From contig NZ_BSTJ01000016.1 of the NCBI RefSeq assembly GCF_030269445.1, positions 1 through 64,000 on the forward strand: DNA of 64,000 bases. Direction: 5' to 3'. Numbering within the stretch: the stretch's first letter is position 1; each line of letters begins with the position of its first letter. The position numbers were made by a program, and so were the translations under genes. This document shows positions 26,205 through 34,546 of the stretch, piece by piece. Below the pieces are notes generated by a model that was given only the letters and a program-made list of their open reading frames with translations, did no database searches and was not told where the DNA came from. This DNA comes from Actinoallomurus iriomotensis (GTDB taxonomy: Bacteria; Actinomycetota; Actinomycetes; Streptosporangiales; Streptosporangiaceae).

Positions 26205-26289
26205 GCCCGAATGCTAATGATCTCTCGCTGAAACGAACACCGTGCTTCGACGTGCCGGTGGTTCACCGGACGCGAGGGCGTCCGCGGGG

Positions 26290-26745
26290 TCACGGGTACG
26301 GCAGGTCCAGCCCGGGCGCGTACGGCCGGGGATCGACGTCGTCGAGCCGGGCGCGCTCGAACGCGGCGGCGAACCGGAACGGCACGGTCGCGTCGAAGAT
26401 CATCTTGGCACTGGTGCCGCGCGCGGGCAGGGCGGGTTGCCGTACCGGCGTGCCGCGCAGCCCGCCGGCGATGGCCGGCTCGTCGTAGCCCAGCGGCGTG
26501 GTCGGCGCCTCGGATGTGGCGCCGATGTGGATCGCCGGGTCCACGCCCATGTTCACCGAGATCGGGAACGGCCGGTCCGCGGCCTCCGCGCGCCGGCGGA
26601 ACTCGTCGATGTGCCGCCCGGGCGCGAAGAAGACCGAGATCCCGTCCCAGGTCGTCTGCCAGGAGGTGGTCCACCGGGCCGACGACGTGGGAAGCGCCGA
26701 CCGCAGATCCGTGATCGGCGGAGCGTCGGCGCCCTCGGCGGTCAC
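26290..26745 (-). pseudogene. internally deleted UbiD-family decarboxylase
   Basis: 151 codons remain of a family that is usually about 480 aa. The first 90 residues match the middle of UbiD proteins (GRHIDEFRRRAE, FPISVNMGVDPA, AGGLRGTPV). The next residues jump to the family C-terminus (GTSAKMIFDATVPF). The N-terminal 150 or so and central 200 or so residues, including the prenyl-FMN and catalytic E-R-E residues, are absent. It cannot be an active decarboxylase. The frame is still open, so a short protein might be made. Confidence 0.6.
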
Positions 26746-26822
26746 GGACGGTCCCTTCCCGTACGCGCGAAGGGGGCGAGACCGGTCCTACCCTCGATCT
26801 CCGCCGCCGGCCCCCGGGCCGA

Positions 26823-27071
26823 TCACAGCTCGTCGCCCCGGTAGTAGCGCGCGAGGATGGGGAGGACCCCGGCGACCGTGTCGATCCGGGAGAGCAGCTC
26901 GTCCACGGTCTCGGGTCGCGGGGAGCGGGCGTCGACCACGCCGAGCGCGACCACGCGTCCGGCCGGGAAGCGGGAGTCGTACGCCTCCGGGTATTCGACG
27001 TGGAACCGGGCGAAGGGCGCTTGCGCGAAGACCCGCGTCCCCGTCGTGTCCGGCGTCGAGGACCGGCGCAC
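26823..27071 (-). pseudogene. fragment resembling MetE/UROD-type methionine synthase
   Basis: An open piece of about 80 codons reads FHVEYPEAYDSRF, VVALGVVDARSPRPETVDELLSRID and VAGVLPI. This resembles the C-terminal part of cobalamin-independent methionine synthases, where VLPxxRLALSPQCGF would follow. That zinc-cysteine end is lost and replaced by ILARYYRGDEL. There is no start region. It abuts a cupin fragment on the other strand. Assignment is tentative. Confidence 0.4.
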
Positions 27072-27238
27072 CGCCCGTGGTTGTGGCGGGCGTGGAGCAC
27101 GCGTTTCGCAACACGGGCGAGACGCCGATGACGATTCTCTGGGTGTACGACTCGGCTCACGTCACACGAACGTTCGTGGCGACGGATGAGACCGTCGAGC
27201 ACCTGTACGAGGCGGACCGGATGGCCGCGGACGACTGA
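27062..27238 (+). pseudogene. C-terminal fragment of a cupin-domain protein
   Basis: About 58 codons end at TGA 27238. PPVVVAGVEHAFRNTGETPM followed by TILWVYDSAHVTRTFVAT matches the second cupin motif and tail of small single-domain cupins (normally about 110-130 aa). The first cupin motif is missing, and the preceding sequence belongs to the opposite-strand MetE-like fragment, so a rearrangement joined two broken genes here. Confidence 0.5.
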
Positions 27239-27252
27239 ACGGGCGCGGTGAC

Positions 27253-28026
27253 CTATCCGCGCGCGCCCGGTGTCCCCACCGGGTCGCCGGCCCCCAGGCC
27301 GGACGTCGCCCAGGTACTCCCGTCCACGCCGACGGCGAACGCCTCGTACCCGGGCAGGGCCTCCACCCATGCGCGGGCCGACTCGCCCATGACGAACGCC
27401 GCGGTCGCGTAGGCGTCGGCGAGTGTGATGCTCTGCCCGACCACGGTCATCGAGGCGATGCCGGCGTCCGCCGGCCGCCCGGTGCGCGGGTCGAGGATGT
27501 GCGCACCGCGCTCGGCCGTCCCCGAGGTCGCGACGGCCATGTCCTGGCCGGTCAGGACGGCGGCGAGTTCTCCGGGCCGCCGGGGATCGGCGATGCCGAC
27601 GCGCCAGGGGCGGTCCGGCTCCGGCGCGCGGCCCAGCCGGATGTCACCACCGCCGCCCACGCTGTACCGGGGGCAGCCGGCCTCGCGCAGCATCGCCCCG
27701 GCCCGCTCGATCGCCCATCCCTTCACCACGCCCGACGGGTCGAGGGTCCCGCCTGCGTACGTGCTGAAGCAGCCGCCGGTGGCCTCGGCCAGTTCCTCGC
27801 ACAGGGCGAGGATCTCCGCGACCTCCGGCGCGCAGTCGCCGATCCGTACCTCGCCGCGGCCGAGCCGGCCGATGTCGCTGTCCGGCCGGTAGGTCGAGAA
27901 GGTCGCGTCGACCTGGTGCAGCCACCCGACGACCCGCTCCAGCGTCCCCTCCGGAGGGTGCGGCGCCCGCAGGTCGAAGGAGAAGACCGTGCCCATGCAC
28001 GGCTCGGCGTGCCGCTGCGGGGTCAT
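27253..28026 (-). CDS. apbE: FAD:protein FMN transferase (ApbE)
   Basis: 257 aa from ATG 28026, which has AAGGAGG 5 nt upstream. The frame is also open back to GTG 28302, overlapping the previous gene's stop as GTGA and adding about 92 residues of 23-aa repeats (28072-28300), so a longer isoform cannot be excluded. Family motifs include PCMGTVFSF, STYRPDSDIGRLGRG, YSVGGGGDIRLG and ATSGTAERGAHILDPRTGRP, then a late ADAYATA. It attaches FMN covalently to Thr in exported proteins; the partner is the adjacent FMN-binding protein. Confidence 0.88.
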   Translation of the reverse strand: MTPQRHAEPCMGTVFSFDLRAPHPPEGTLERVVGWLHQVDATFSTYRPDSDIGRLGRGEVRIGDCAPEVAEILALCEELAEATGGCFSTYAGGTLDPSGVVKGWAIERAGAMLREAGCPRYSVGGGGDIRLGRAPEPDRPWRVGIADPRRPGELAAVLTGQDMAVATSGTAERGAHILDPRTGRPADAGIASMTVVGQSITLADAYATAAFVMGESARAWVEALPGYEAFAVGVDGSTWATSGLGAGDPVGTPGARG

Positions 28027-28071
28027 GTGTCCTCCTTCGTCGGATGGAGTGCCCACGGGAGCGTGTCTTCC

Positions 28072-28300
28072 GGTTCCCTCGCTTCGCTCGGTCCCGGGAC
28101 CTCCTCCGTCGGCCCCGCGACCAAAGGTGCTGTGCTTTCTGGTTCCCTCGCTTCGCTCGGTCCCGGGACCTCCTCCGTCGGCCCCGCGACCAAAGGTGCT
28201 GCGCTTTCTGGTTCCCTCGCTTCGCTCGGTCCCGGGACCTCCTCCGTCGGCCCCGCGACCAAAGGTGCTGTGCTTTCTGGTTCCCTCGCCTCGCTCGGTC
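28072..28300. repeat. 69-bp tandem repeat array (3.3 copies) before apbE
   Basis: Units begin at 28072, 28141, 28210 and 28279 (last one partial, ending at the FMN-binding gene's stop codon). Copies are nearly identical. Each holds the 12-bp palindrome GGTCCCGGGACC. On the minus strand each holds CCGACGGAGGAGG, almost the same as the apbE ribosome site (CCGACGAAGGAGG). The period is 23 codons, so the minus-strand frame remains open through the whole array. Confidence 0.9.
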
Positions 28301-28775
28301 ACTTGCCGGCCTTGTCGAGGGCGCTCTGCAGGGACTGGATGTAGCCCTGGCTGGTGTAGGTGGCGCCGGAGACCATGTCGATCTGGCTGTTCTGGGCGGA
28401 CAGGGCCTCCTGTTCGAGCTGCGGCACGGCGAAGTTGTTGATCTCCAGGTCGCGCGGGTTGTCGCTCGGCAGCTGGACCGCCTGCACCTTGGTGATCTTG
28501 CCGTCGTTCAGGGTGACCTGGACCTGTACCGGGCCCCAGCGGGTGTCGACGGTGTCTCCGGTGACCGTACGGGTCTTGCCGCCGCTCCCGCCGGAGCCGG
28601 TGCCCGGCGTGGAGGCGGCGCTGTCGCTCGGCGCGGGCGAGGCGGCGGCGCCCGGGTCGGCGCCCGCGCCGGTGGTCGCGACGGCGCCCGTCCCGGCCGC
28701 CGGGTGGGTCTTGAAGCTGAGCAGCAGGACCAGCCCGCAGACGGTGCCGATGATGGCGAGGACGGCTCGTTTCAT
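28299..28775 (-). CDS. secreted/membrane-anchored FMN-binding domain protein
   Basis: 158 aa. One N-terminal membrane segment (3-20) is followed by a low-complexity Ala/Gly/Ser linker (25-70) and an FMN-binding domain (75-158). The flavinylation motif DMVSGATYTS is complete; Thr139 is the expected site of ApbE modification. The protein should carry covalent FMN outside the membrane and accept electrons from the ferric-reductase-like protein encoded 10 nt upstream. Gene order is reductase, FMN_bind, apbE. Confidence 0.87.
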   Translation of the reverse strand: MKRAVLAIIGTVCGLVLLLSFKTHPAAGTGAVATTGAGADPGAAASPAPSDSAASTPGTGSGGSGGKTRTVTGDTVDTRWGPVQVQVTLNDGKITKVQAVQLPSDNPRDLEINNFAVPQLEQEALSAQNSQIDMVSGATYTSQGYIQSLQSALDKAGK

Positions 28776-28785
28776 GGTCGGCCTC

Positions 28786-30156
28786 TCAGAACTCGAATGA
28801 CTCGTGGTGGATGTGGCGCCGCGGCACGCCCGCCCGGCGCAGCGACGCGATGGCCGCCGTCGTCATGCCGTCGGGCCCGCACACGTACACGTCGTGGGCC
28901 GCGAGGTCGGGCAGGATCCGGGTCAGCACCGCCGGCGACAGCGGATCGCGGCCCAGGTCGCGCCGTGACCCGACCAGGTAGTGCAGGGCCGCGTGGCGGG
29001 ACTCGGCGATGCGCGGCAGTTCCTCCTGGAACACCACGTCGGCCCAGTCGGTCGCCCGGTAGATCAGGGTGAGGTCGCCGGGGGTGGCCGGGAGCGTCTC
29101 GAACAGCGTGCGTATCGGGGTGATGCCGACGCCGCCGGCCAGCAGCAGGACCTTGCGCCGCCGGCGTCGTCCGGCCGTGAACGCCCCGTACGGTCCCTCG
29201 GCGAAGACGCGGGTGCCGGGCCGCAGCCGGCCGAGGGCGCCGCTGTGCTCACCGAACGTCTTGACGGTGATGCGGAGCATGTCCGGGGCCGGGGGCGCGG
29301 ACAGGGAGTACGGGTTGGCGGCCCACCACAGGTCGCGGGTGAGGAACCGCCACCGGAAGAACTGGCCCGGCTCGGCGCGCAGCTCGTCCAGGTGCCGCCC
29401 CTGGATCCACACCGAGACCGCCCCGGGCCCCTCGGCGTACACCCCGTGGACGCGCATCCGGTGCCGGAGGGCCCGGCGCAGCGGCGTCACGAACCGGTAC
29501 CAGAGCAGGAGGCCGCCGACGGCGACGTACAGCCCGGACCACAGGACGCGGGCCGGCCGGCTCGTCATGAAGTCGGCACCGGTCGCGAACTGGTGGCTGA
29601 ACGCCAGCGCGATCGCCAGGTAGGTGTACAGGTGCAGGTAGTACCAGGTCTCGTAACGCATCCGGCGGCGCGCGGCACGGGCGGACACGATGCCGACACC
29701 GACGAGGAGCAGGCCCGCGACGGTCGCCATCAGCACGTCCGGGTAGCTCATCAGGAGCGTCTTCGTCTGGTGGACGACGTCGGTGTGCGCGGTGACCGCG
29801 TAACCCCAGATGATGAGCAGGGCGTGCGCGACGACCAGGCCGACCATGTAGCGCCCGCCCATCGCGTGCCAGCGCGCGAGACGGTCGGTGCCGACGCCGC
29901 GTTCGAGCGCCGGGATCCGCGCCATCAGCGCCACCAGGACGACGGCCGCGAACCCGGCGAGCAGGCCGGTGACGCGTCCCGCGTTGGTGAGCCAGTCGCC
30001 GAACCCGGTGATCGCGGGCGTGTCGTGCCACCACAGGGCGATCACGGCGGCCGCTCCGAGCGCGATGGGCACGAGGACGTGCTCGGGCCGGGCGCGGGCC
30101 GGCGGCCGGTGGGCGCGCGGGCCTCGTACGGCGCTGCGTTCGTCCAGAGTGGTCAC
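28786..30156 (-). CDS. ferric reductase-like transmembrane protein with FAD/NAD(P) domain
   Basis: 456 aa. Six hydrophobic helices (about 25-225) carry the haem-binding His residues (WHAMGGRYMVGLVVAHALLI, then YLHLYTYLAIALAFSHQFA). The flavin-binding barrel follows (PGQFFRWRF, NPYSLSA), then the NAD(P) domain (LLAGGVGITPIR, YVCGPDGM). It should move electrons from cytoplasmic NAD(P)H through haem to the outside, here most likely to the flavinylated FMN-binding protein. First gene of a three-gene operon, divergent from the two-component system. Confidence 0.9.
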   Translation of the reverse strand: MTTLDERSAVRGPRAHRPPARARPEHVLVPIALGAAAVIALWWHDTPAITGFGDWLTNAGRVTGLLAGFAAVVLVALMARIPALERGVGTDRLARWHAMGGRYMVGLVVAHALLIIWGYAVTAHTDVVHQTKTLLMSYPDVLMATVAGLLLVGVGIVSARAARRRMRYETWYYLHLYTYLAIALAFSHQFATGADFMTSRPARVLWSGLYVAVGGLLLWYRFVTPLRRALRHRMRVHGVYAEGPGAVSVWIQGRHLDELRAEPGQFFRWRFLTRDLWWAANPYSLSAPPAPDMLRITVKTFGEHSGALGRLRPGTRVFAEGPYGAFTAGRRRRRKVLLLAGGVGITPIRTLFETLPATPGDLTLIYRATDWADVVFQEELPRIAESRHAALHYLVGSRRDLGRDPLSPAVLTRILPDLAAHDVYVCGPDGMTTAAIASLRRAGVPRRHIHHESFEF

Positions 30157-30337
30157 GGTCTCCCCCGTCGGTCGGTCGTCCGGGCTTCAACTCTCGGGTC
30201 CGTACCTGAAGAATTTTTCTGAAAGGTGTATGCATCTCCGCTGAGAGTGCTCTGACCTGCGGATACATGTCCGCCTTATAGGATCTTCTGAGACAATTCA
30301 CATCTTCGTGGATTCGCAGCGTGCAACGTAGGTGGCG

Positions 30338-31093
30338 ATGACGACCCCCCATTCCCCCGGTGCCCCGGCGGCCCGGCAGCCGCTCATGACCCGTCCCGAC
30401 GGGTCGCCCGTACGGGTGCTGGTCGTCGACGACGAGCTCAGCCTCGCCGAGGTCCTGTCCGGCGTGCTGCGCTACGAGGGCTGGGAGGTGATGTCCGCCG
30501 GCGACGGGGCCGAGGCGGTACGGGCGGGACGGGAGTTTCGTCCGGACGCCGTCCTGCTCGACGTGATGCTCCCCGACTCCGACGGCCTGGAGGTGCTGCG
30601 CCGGCTGCGCGAGACCGACCCGGAGGTCGCCGTGCTCTTCCTGACCGCACGCGACTCCGTCGAGGACCGCGTCGCCGGCATCACGGCGGGCGGAGACGAC
30701 TACGTCACCAAGCCGTTCAGCCTGGAAGAGGTGCTGGTCCGCCTGCGCGGCCTGCTCCGGCGGTCCGGGCGCGCCCGGACGCGGGGCGGTGAGATCCTCA
30801 CCGTCGCCGACCTGACGCTGGACGAGGAGGCGCGGGAGGTCAGCCGGGGCGGCGAGCCGGTCGAGCTGACCGCCACAGAGTTCGCCCTGCTGCGCTACTT
30901 CATGCGCAACCCGCGCCGGGTGCTGCCCAAGGCCCAGATCCTCGACGCGGTGTGGAACTACGACTTCGGCGGGCAGGCCCACGTCGTCGAGCTGTACGTC
31001 AGCTACCTGCGCAAGAAGATCGACGCCGGCCGGGAACCCCTCATCCACACGGTCCGCGGCGTGGGCTACGTCCTCCGGCCGCCCACCCCATGA
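30338..31093 (+). CDS. OmpR-family response regulator
   Basis: 251 aa from ATG 30338 (GTG 30332 and ATG 30386 also possible). The receiver domain begins VRVLVVDDELSLAEVL; the phospho-acceptor Asp is in DAVLLDVMLPDSDG and the Lys is in DDYVTKPFS. The C-terminal winged helix is OmpR/PhoB type (ELTATEFALLRYFMRNPRRVL, then VELYVSYLRKKID). Its stop overlaps the kinase start (ATGA, 31090-31093). Because it is divergent from the reductase-FMN_bind-apbE operon, it probably regulates that operon through the 181-bp intergenic region. Confidence 0.92.
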   Translation: MTTPHSPGAPAARQPLMTRPDGSPVRVLVVDDELSLAEVLSGVLRYEGWEVMSAGDGAEAVRAGREFRPDAVLLDVMLPDSDGLEVLRRLRETDPEVAVLFLTARDSVEDRVAGITAGGDDYVTKPFSLEEVLVRLRGLLRRSGRARTRGGEILTVADLTLDEEAREVSRGGEPVELTATEFALLRYFMRNPRRVLPKAQILDAVWNYDFGGQAHVVELYVSYLRKKIDAGREPLIHTVRGVGYVLRPPTP

Positions 31094-32517
31094 CCTCCCG
31101 TCTCCGCGTCCGTACGCTGCGGGGCCGGCTCATCGTGGGCTCGCTGCTGCTGTTCACCCTCGCCTGCGGCGTCGTCGGGGTCGTCACGGCGCTGTCCCTG
31201 CGCGGATTCCTGATCAGCCGCCTGGACCAGCAGCTCACCGCCGCCGGCAACCGGTACGCCGTCAGCCTGGAGCACCACCGGCAGCGGGGTCTCGGGGAGG
31301 TCGAAGGCCAGTCCGTCGGCACGCTCGGCGCGCGGATCGCCGGCGGCCGGGTCACCGAGTGCGGTGTGGTGAGCGACCAGAGCGGTCAGGTCGCGCTGCC
31401 CGCGGCGGACACCACCCGCCTCGCCGGGCTGCCCGCCGACGCCCGGCCCCGTACGCTGCGGCTCGAGTCCCTCGGCGCGTACCGCGTGATCGCCACGCCG
31501 GGCCGGGACGGCGACATCCTGGTCACCGGTCTGCCGCTGCGCCGCGTCGACGACGTACTCGGCCGGCTGGAGCTCATCGAGGTCCTGGTGTTCGGCGCGG
31601 TGCTCGTGGCGTCGGCCTTCGCCGTGTCCACGCTCGTACGGTTCGCGCTGCGGCCGCTGCGTCGTGTCGCCGCCACCGCCGGGCAGGTCGCCGAGCTGCC
31701 GCTGGCCAGCGGCGAGGTGACGCTGCCCGCACGGGTGCCCGGCACCGACCCCGCGACCGAGGTGGGGCAGGTCAGCACGGCCTTCAACCACATGCTGGAG
31801 CACGTCGAGTCGGCGCTGGCGCAGCGGCACGCCAGCGAGGACCGGCTGCGCCGGTTCATCGCCGACGCCAGCCACGAGCTGCGCACCCCGCTCGCCACGA
31901 TCCGCGGCCACGCCGAGCTCGCCCGCCGCGACCCCTCACGGGTCGAGCGCGCGCTGTGCCGCATCGAGTCGGAGTCCGCGCGGATGGGGAATCTCGTCGA
32001 CGAGCTGCTGCTGCTCGCCCGGCTCGACGCCGGGCGCCCGCTCGCGCACGAGCCGGTCGACCTGACCCGGATGGCCATCGACACGACCAGCGACGCCCAC
32101 GCCGCGGCCCCCGGCCACCGCTGGTCGCTGGACCTGCCGGAGGAGCCGGTCACGGTGTACGGGGACGAGTTCCGGCTCCAGCAGGTCGTCGCGAACCTCC
32201 TCGGGAACGCCCACGCCCACACGCCGGCCGGGACGGAGGTCACGGTGCGCCTCCGCCCCGCCGACCCGGCCGGCATGGTCACCCTCGACGTGATCGACGA
32301 CGGTCCCGGAGTCCCGGCCGGGCTGCGCGAGGACGTCTTCGAACGGTTCGCGCGCGGGGACGGCTCGCGGTCGCGGAAGGCGGGCGGCACCGGTCTCGGG
32401 CTGGCGATCGTGTCCGCCGTCGTCCAGGCCCACGGCGGGACGGTCGACCTGAGCAGCGAACCCGGGCACACCCGCTTCCGCATCCGCCTGCCTCAGGGCG
32501 AGCCGTCCTCGGGGTGA
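31090..32517 (+). CDS. sensor histidine kinase of the OmpR-partner class
   Basis: 475 aa. Membrane helix 1 (about 13-36), an extracytoplasmic sensor of about 110 residues, helix 2 (about 160-182), then HAMP. The HisKA domain has the phospho-acceptor in IADASHELRTPLATIRGHAEL. The HATPase domain has N-box NLLGNAHAHT, G1 DVIDDGPGVP and GGTGLGLAI. Translationally coupled to the response regulator. The signal is unknown; the neighbouring redox operon suggests redox or metal sensing. Confidence 0.92.
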   Translation: MTSRLRVRTLRGRLIVGSLLLFTLACGVVGVVTALSLRGFLISRLDQQLTAAGNRYAVSLEHHRQRGLGEVEGQSVGTLGARIAGGRVTECGVVSDQSGQVALPAADTTRLAGLPADARPRTLRLESLGAYRVIATPGRDGDILVTGLPLRRVDDVLGRLELIEVLVFGAVLVASAFAVSTLVRFALRPLRRVAATAGQVAELPLASGEVTLPARVPGTDPATEVGQVSTAFNHMLEHVESALAQRHASEDRLRRFIADASHELRTPLATIRGHAELARRDPSRVERALCRIESESARMGNLVDELLLLARLDAGRPLAHEPVDLTRMAIDTTSDAHAAAPGHRWSLDLPEEPVTVYGDEFRLQQVVANLLGNAHAHTPAGTEVTVRLRPADPAGMVTLDVIDDGPGVPAGLREDVFERFARGDGSRSRKAGGTGLGLAIVSAVVQAHGGTVDLSSEPGHTRFRIRLPQGEPSSG

Positions 32518-32582
32518 ACCCGCGACAGGTCGGGCACCGCCACGCCGGCGGCGGAGGCCTCGTCGGTGAGGTTCGCCGCTCG

Positions 32583-34184
32583 TCAGTAGCCGGACACCGG
32601 GGGCCAGTGGAGTTCCACGCCGGAGCGGACGAGCAGGCTCTGATAGTCCGAGAGCAGCTCGTCCTTCTCATGGACGGCGTGCGGGGGCAGGTCGCGGTCG
32701 AGGCAGAACGCCGCGAGCGCGCCCGCCGCCTCGCCGATGTTCCACTCGACGGGGTGCAGCCGGTAGGCGCCGTTCGTGATGTGGGTGGTGCCGATGTTCT
32801 TGGCCGCCGCCAGGAGGTTGTCCACGCGCTGCGGGATCAGGGCGCCCAGCGGGATCTCGAACGGCGAGCAGCCCACGTCGATGTAGTTGTCGCCGCCGGT
32901 GGAGGGATGCAGGTCGATCCGGTACATCCCGATGCCCACCGAGTCGTCGTAGCGGACCGCGCCCCTGTCACCGCGTACGGCGAGGGCGATGTCCTGCTCG
33001 CGGACGGTGCGGAGAGCGCGGATCCGGCGTGACTCGCGGACGTACGGCGCCTGGGCGAGGCCGTCGGCGCCGCCGACGACGTCGCCGCGCAGCCGCAGCC
33101 CGGGGTAGCCGGTGCCGCCGTCCGGACGCGGCGCCTCGGTCTGCATCCAGTACAGCATCGACCGGGAGAGCTCACGCGCCGCCTCGACGTGCCGGCCGGC
33201 GTCCGGAACGTCGATGATCGAGCCGTCGAAGTAGTCGATCATCGGCCAGTTCACCAGCGTGATGTCGCTGGCGTAGGCGCCGTCCTCGAAGTTGCGCCGG
33301 GCGGCGATCCGCCGGAACCTCCACAGTTCCATGTCGCCGCCGGGACGCTGCAGGTCGCCCAGCACCTCGGTCGGGTCCTCGTCGGGGTTCGGGGTGAACG
33401 AACGCTCGACCGGCTCCAGCGTGCGGGGGGTCGGCGCGCGCCACGACAGCAGGCGGTCGCCCCAGAAGGGCGGCCGGTACTCCCGCCAGTGGTCGTAGGT
33501 CGCCGGGCGCTCGATCGTGTGGTCACCGTCCACGTGGTCGACGGCGAAGCAGACCGAGATGGCCTGCATGTTCTGCGGCTGCGCCTCGGCGGGGGCGCTC
33601 GGCTCACCGGTCTCGGCCCGCGACTCGAAGCCGGTGACGTACTCCGTGCCGGTCAGCGGCAGCAGCTCGCCGGTCTCGGTGGCGTCCAGGACGACCCGGG
33701 CCCGTACGGTCGCCCGCGCGCCCGTGTCGCGGTGCGCCAGGGTGACCGCGCTCACCCGGTCGGCGTCGACGTCCGCGCCCACCGGCCGGTACGGCTGCAG
33801 CACGCGCAGGCGACCGGAGCCGCGGTACGGCGCCAGCATGGACTCGATCACCGCGACGGCGACGCGTGGCTCGTGACAGAGCCGGCTCACGCGGCCGGCG
33901 CCGGGGTTGAGCTCCGGCCGGGCACGGGCGCGCTCGGTCAGCGGGTAGTGGCGCCGGTAGTAGTCGCGGATGCCGTCGCGCAGGGCGCGGTAGGAGGCCG
34001 TGACGCCGAGCCGCTCGACCCAGGGGTGCTCGTCCGGGGGAACGGCCTGGCTGGTCAGCTGCCCGCCGAGCCAGTCGTACTCCTCGGTGAGGACCACGTC
34101 GGAGCCTGCCCGGAGCAGTGCCAGAGCGGCGGCGACGCCGCCCAGACCCCCGCCCACGACGAGGGCATCGGTATGAATCTCCAT
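32583..34184 (-). CDS. FAD-dependent oxidoreductase (FAD_oxidored family)
   Basis: 533 aa. The N-terminal dinucleotide-binding motif is ALVVGGGLGGVAAALALLRAG, and YDWLGGQLTSQAVPPDEH follows as in this family; VVLDATETGELLPLTG is the second signature. Such proteins are flavin oxidoreductases of unknown substrate, often annotated with xanthan-lyase neighbours. No signal peptide. After the TGA stop (32583-32585) the same frame stays open for 28 more codons to a second TGA at 32496-32498. The ribosome site (AAGGAAG) is weak and the upstream 34185-34546 region holds no gene. Confidence 0.8.
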   Translation of the reverse strand: MEIHTDALVVGGGLGGVAAALALLRAGSDVVLTEEYDWLGGQLTSQAVPPDEHPWVERLGVTASYRALRDGIRDYYRRHYPLTERARARPELNPGAGRVSRLCHEPRVAVAVIESMLAPYRGSGRLRVLQPYRPVGADVDADRVSAVTLAHRDTGARATVRARVVLDATETGELLPLTGTEYVTGFESRAETGEPSAPAEAQPQNMQAISVCFAVDHVDGDHTIERPATYDHWREYRPPFWGDRLLSWRAPTPRTLEPVERSFTPNPDEDPTEVLGDLQRPGGDMELWRFRRIAARRNFEDGAYASDITLVNWPMIDYFDGSIIDVPDAGRHVEAARELSRSMLYWMQTEAPRPDGGTGYPGLRLRGDVVGGADGLAQAPYVRESRRIRALRTVREQDIALAVRGDRGAVRYDDSVGIGMYRIDLHPSTGGDNYIDVGCSPFEIPLGALIPQRVDNLLAAAKNIGTTHITNGAYRLHPVEWNIGEAAGALAAFCLDRDLPPHAVHEKDELLSDYQSLLVRSGVELHWPPVSGY

Positions 34185-34546
34185 TGGGGGGACTTCCTTG
34201 GACCGCGGCCACGACGGCGCTCGCGGCTCCTGAGGAAGAGGGAGACGTCGCGCGGGCGAAGGAAGGGCGTGCCGCGATCATGGGGATGGGGTTGGTTGCC
34301 TTCCCCAGCGTACCCGATCCGCGTTTGCGCAGGTGAAATGCTGTTTTCGGATCGGTCTCCGGCGTTCTGACGACCGGGCCGGCGCCCGTGGGGCGGGGTC
34401 CGCCGTTCGGCCGGTGCGGCGGCGCCGGAGACCGGTCGCGCCACCGGCTCCGGCCCGCCCTCGGCGGTGGTACCGGCCCGGCCGTTACCCGCGCAGGGCA
34501 CAATGTTCCGTCTGACAGGCAATGGTCGGCGAGAAAGGCACCCTGC
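34185..34546. other. 362-bp intergenic region
   Basis: It separates divergent genes and probably holds both promoters. No credible small gene or strong palindrome was seen; frames here are shadows. Confidence 0.5.

Noticed and set aside
27253-28302. Longer apbE starting at GTG 28302 as the primary gene model
   Set aside because: ATG 28026 has a much better ribosome site and the family begins there; the longer form is kept only as an alternative because of the repeats.
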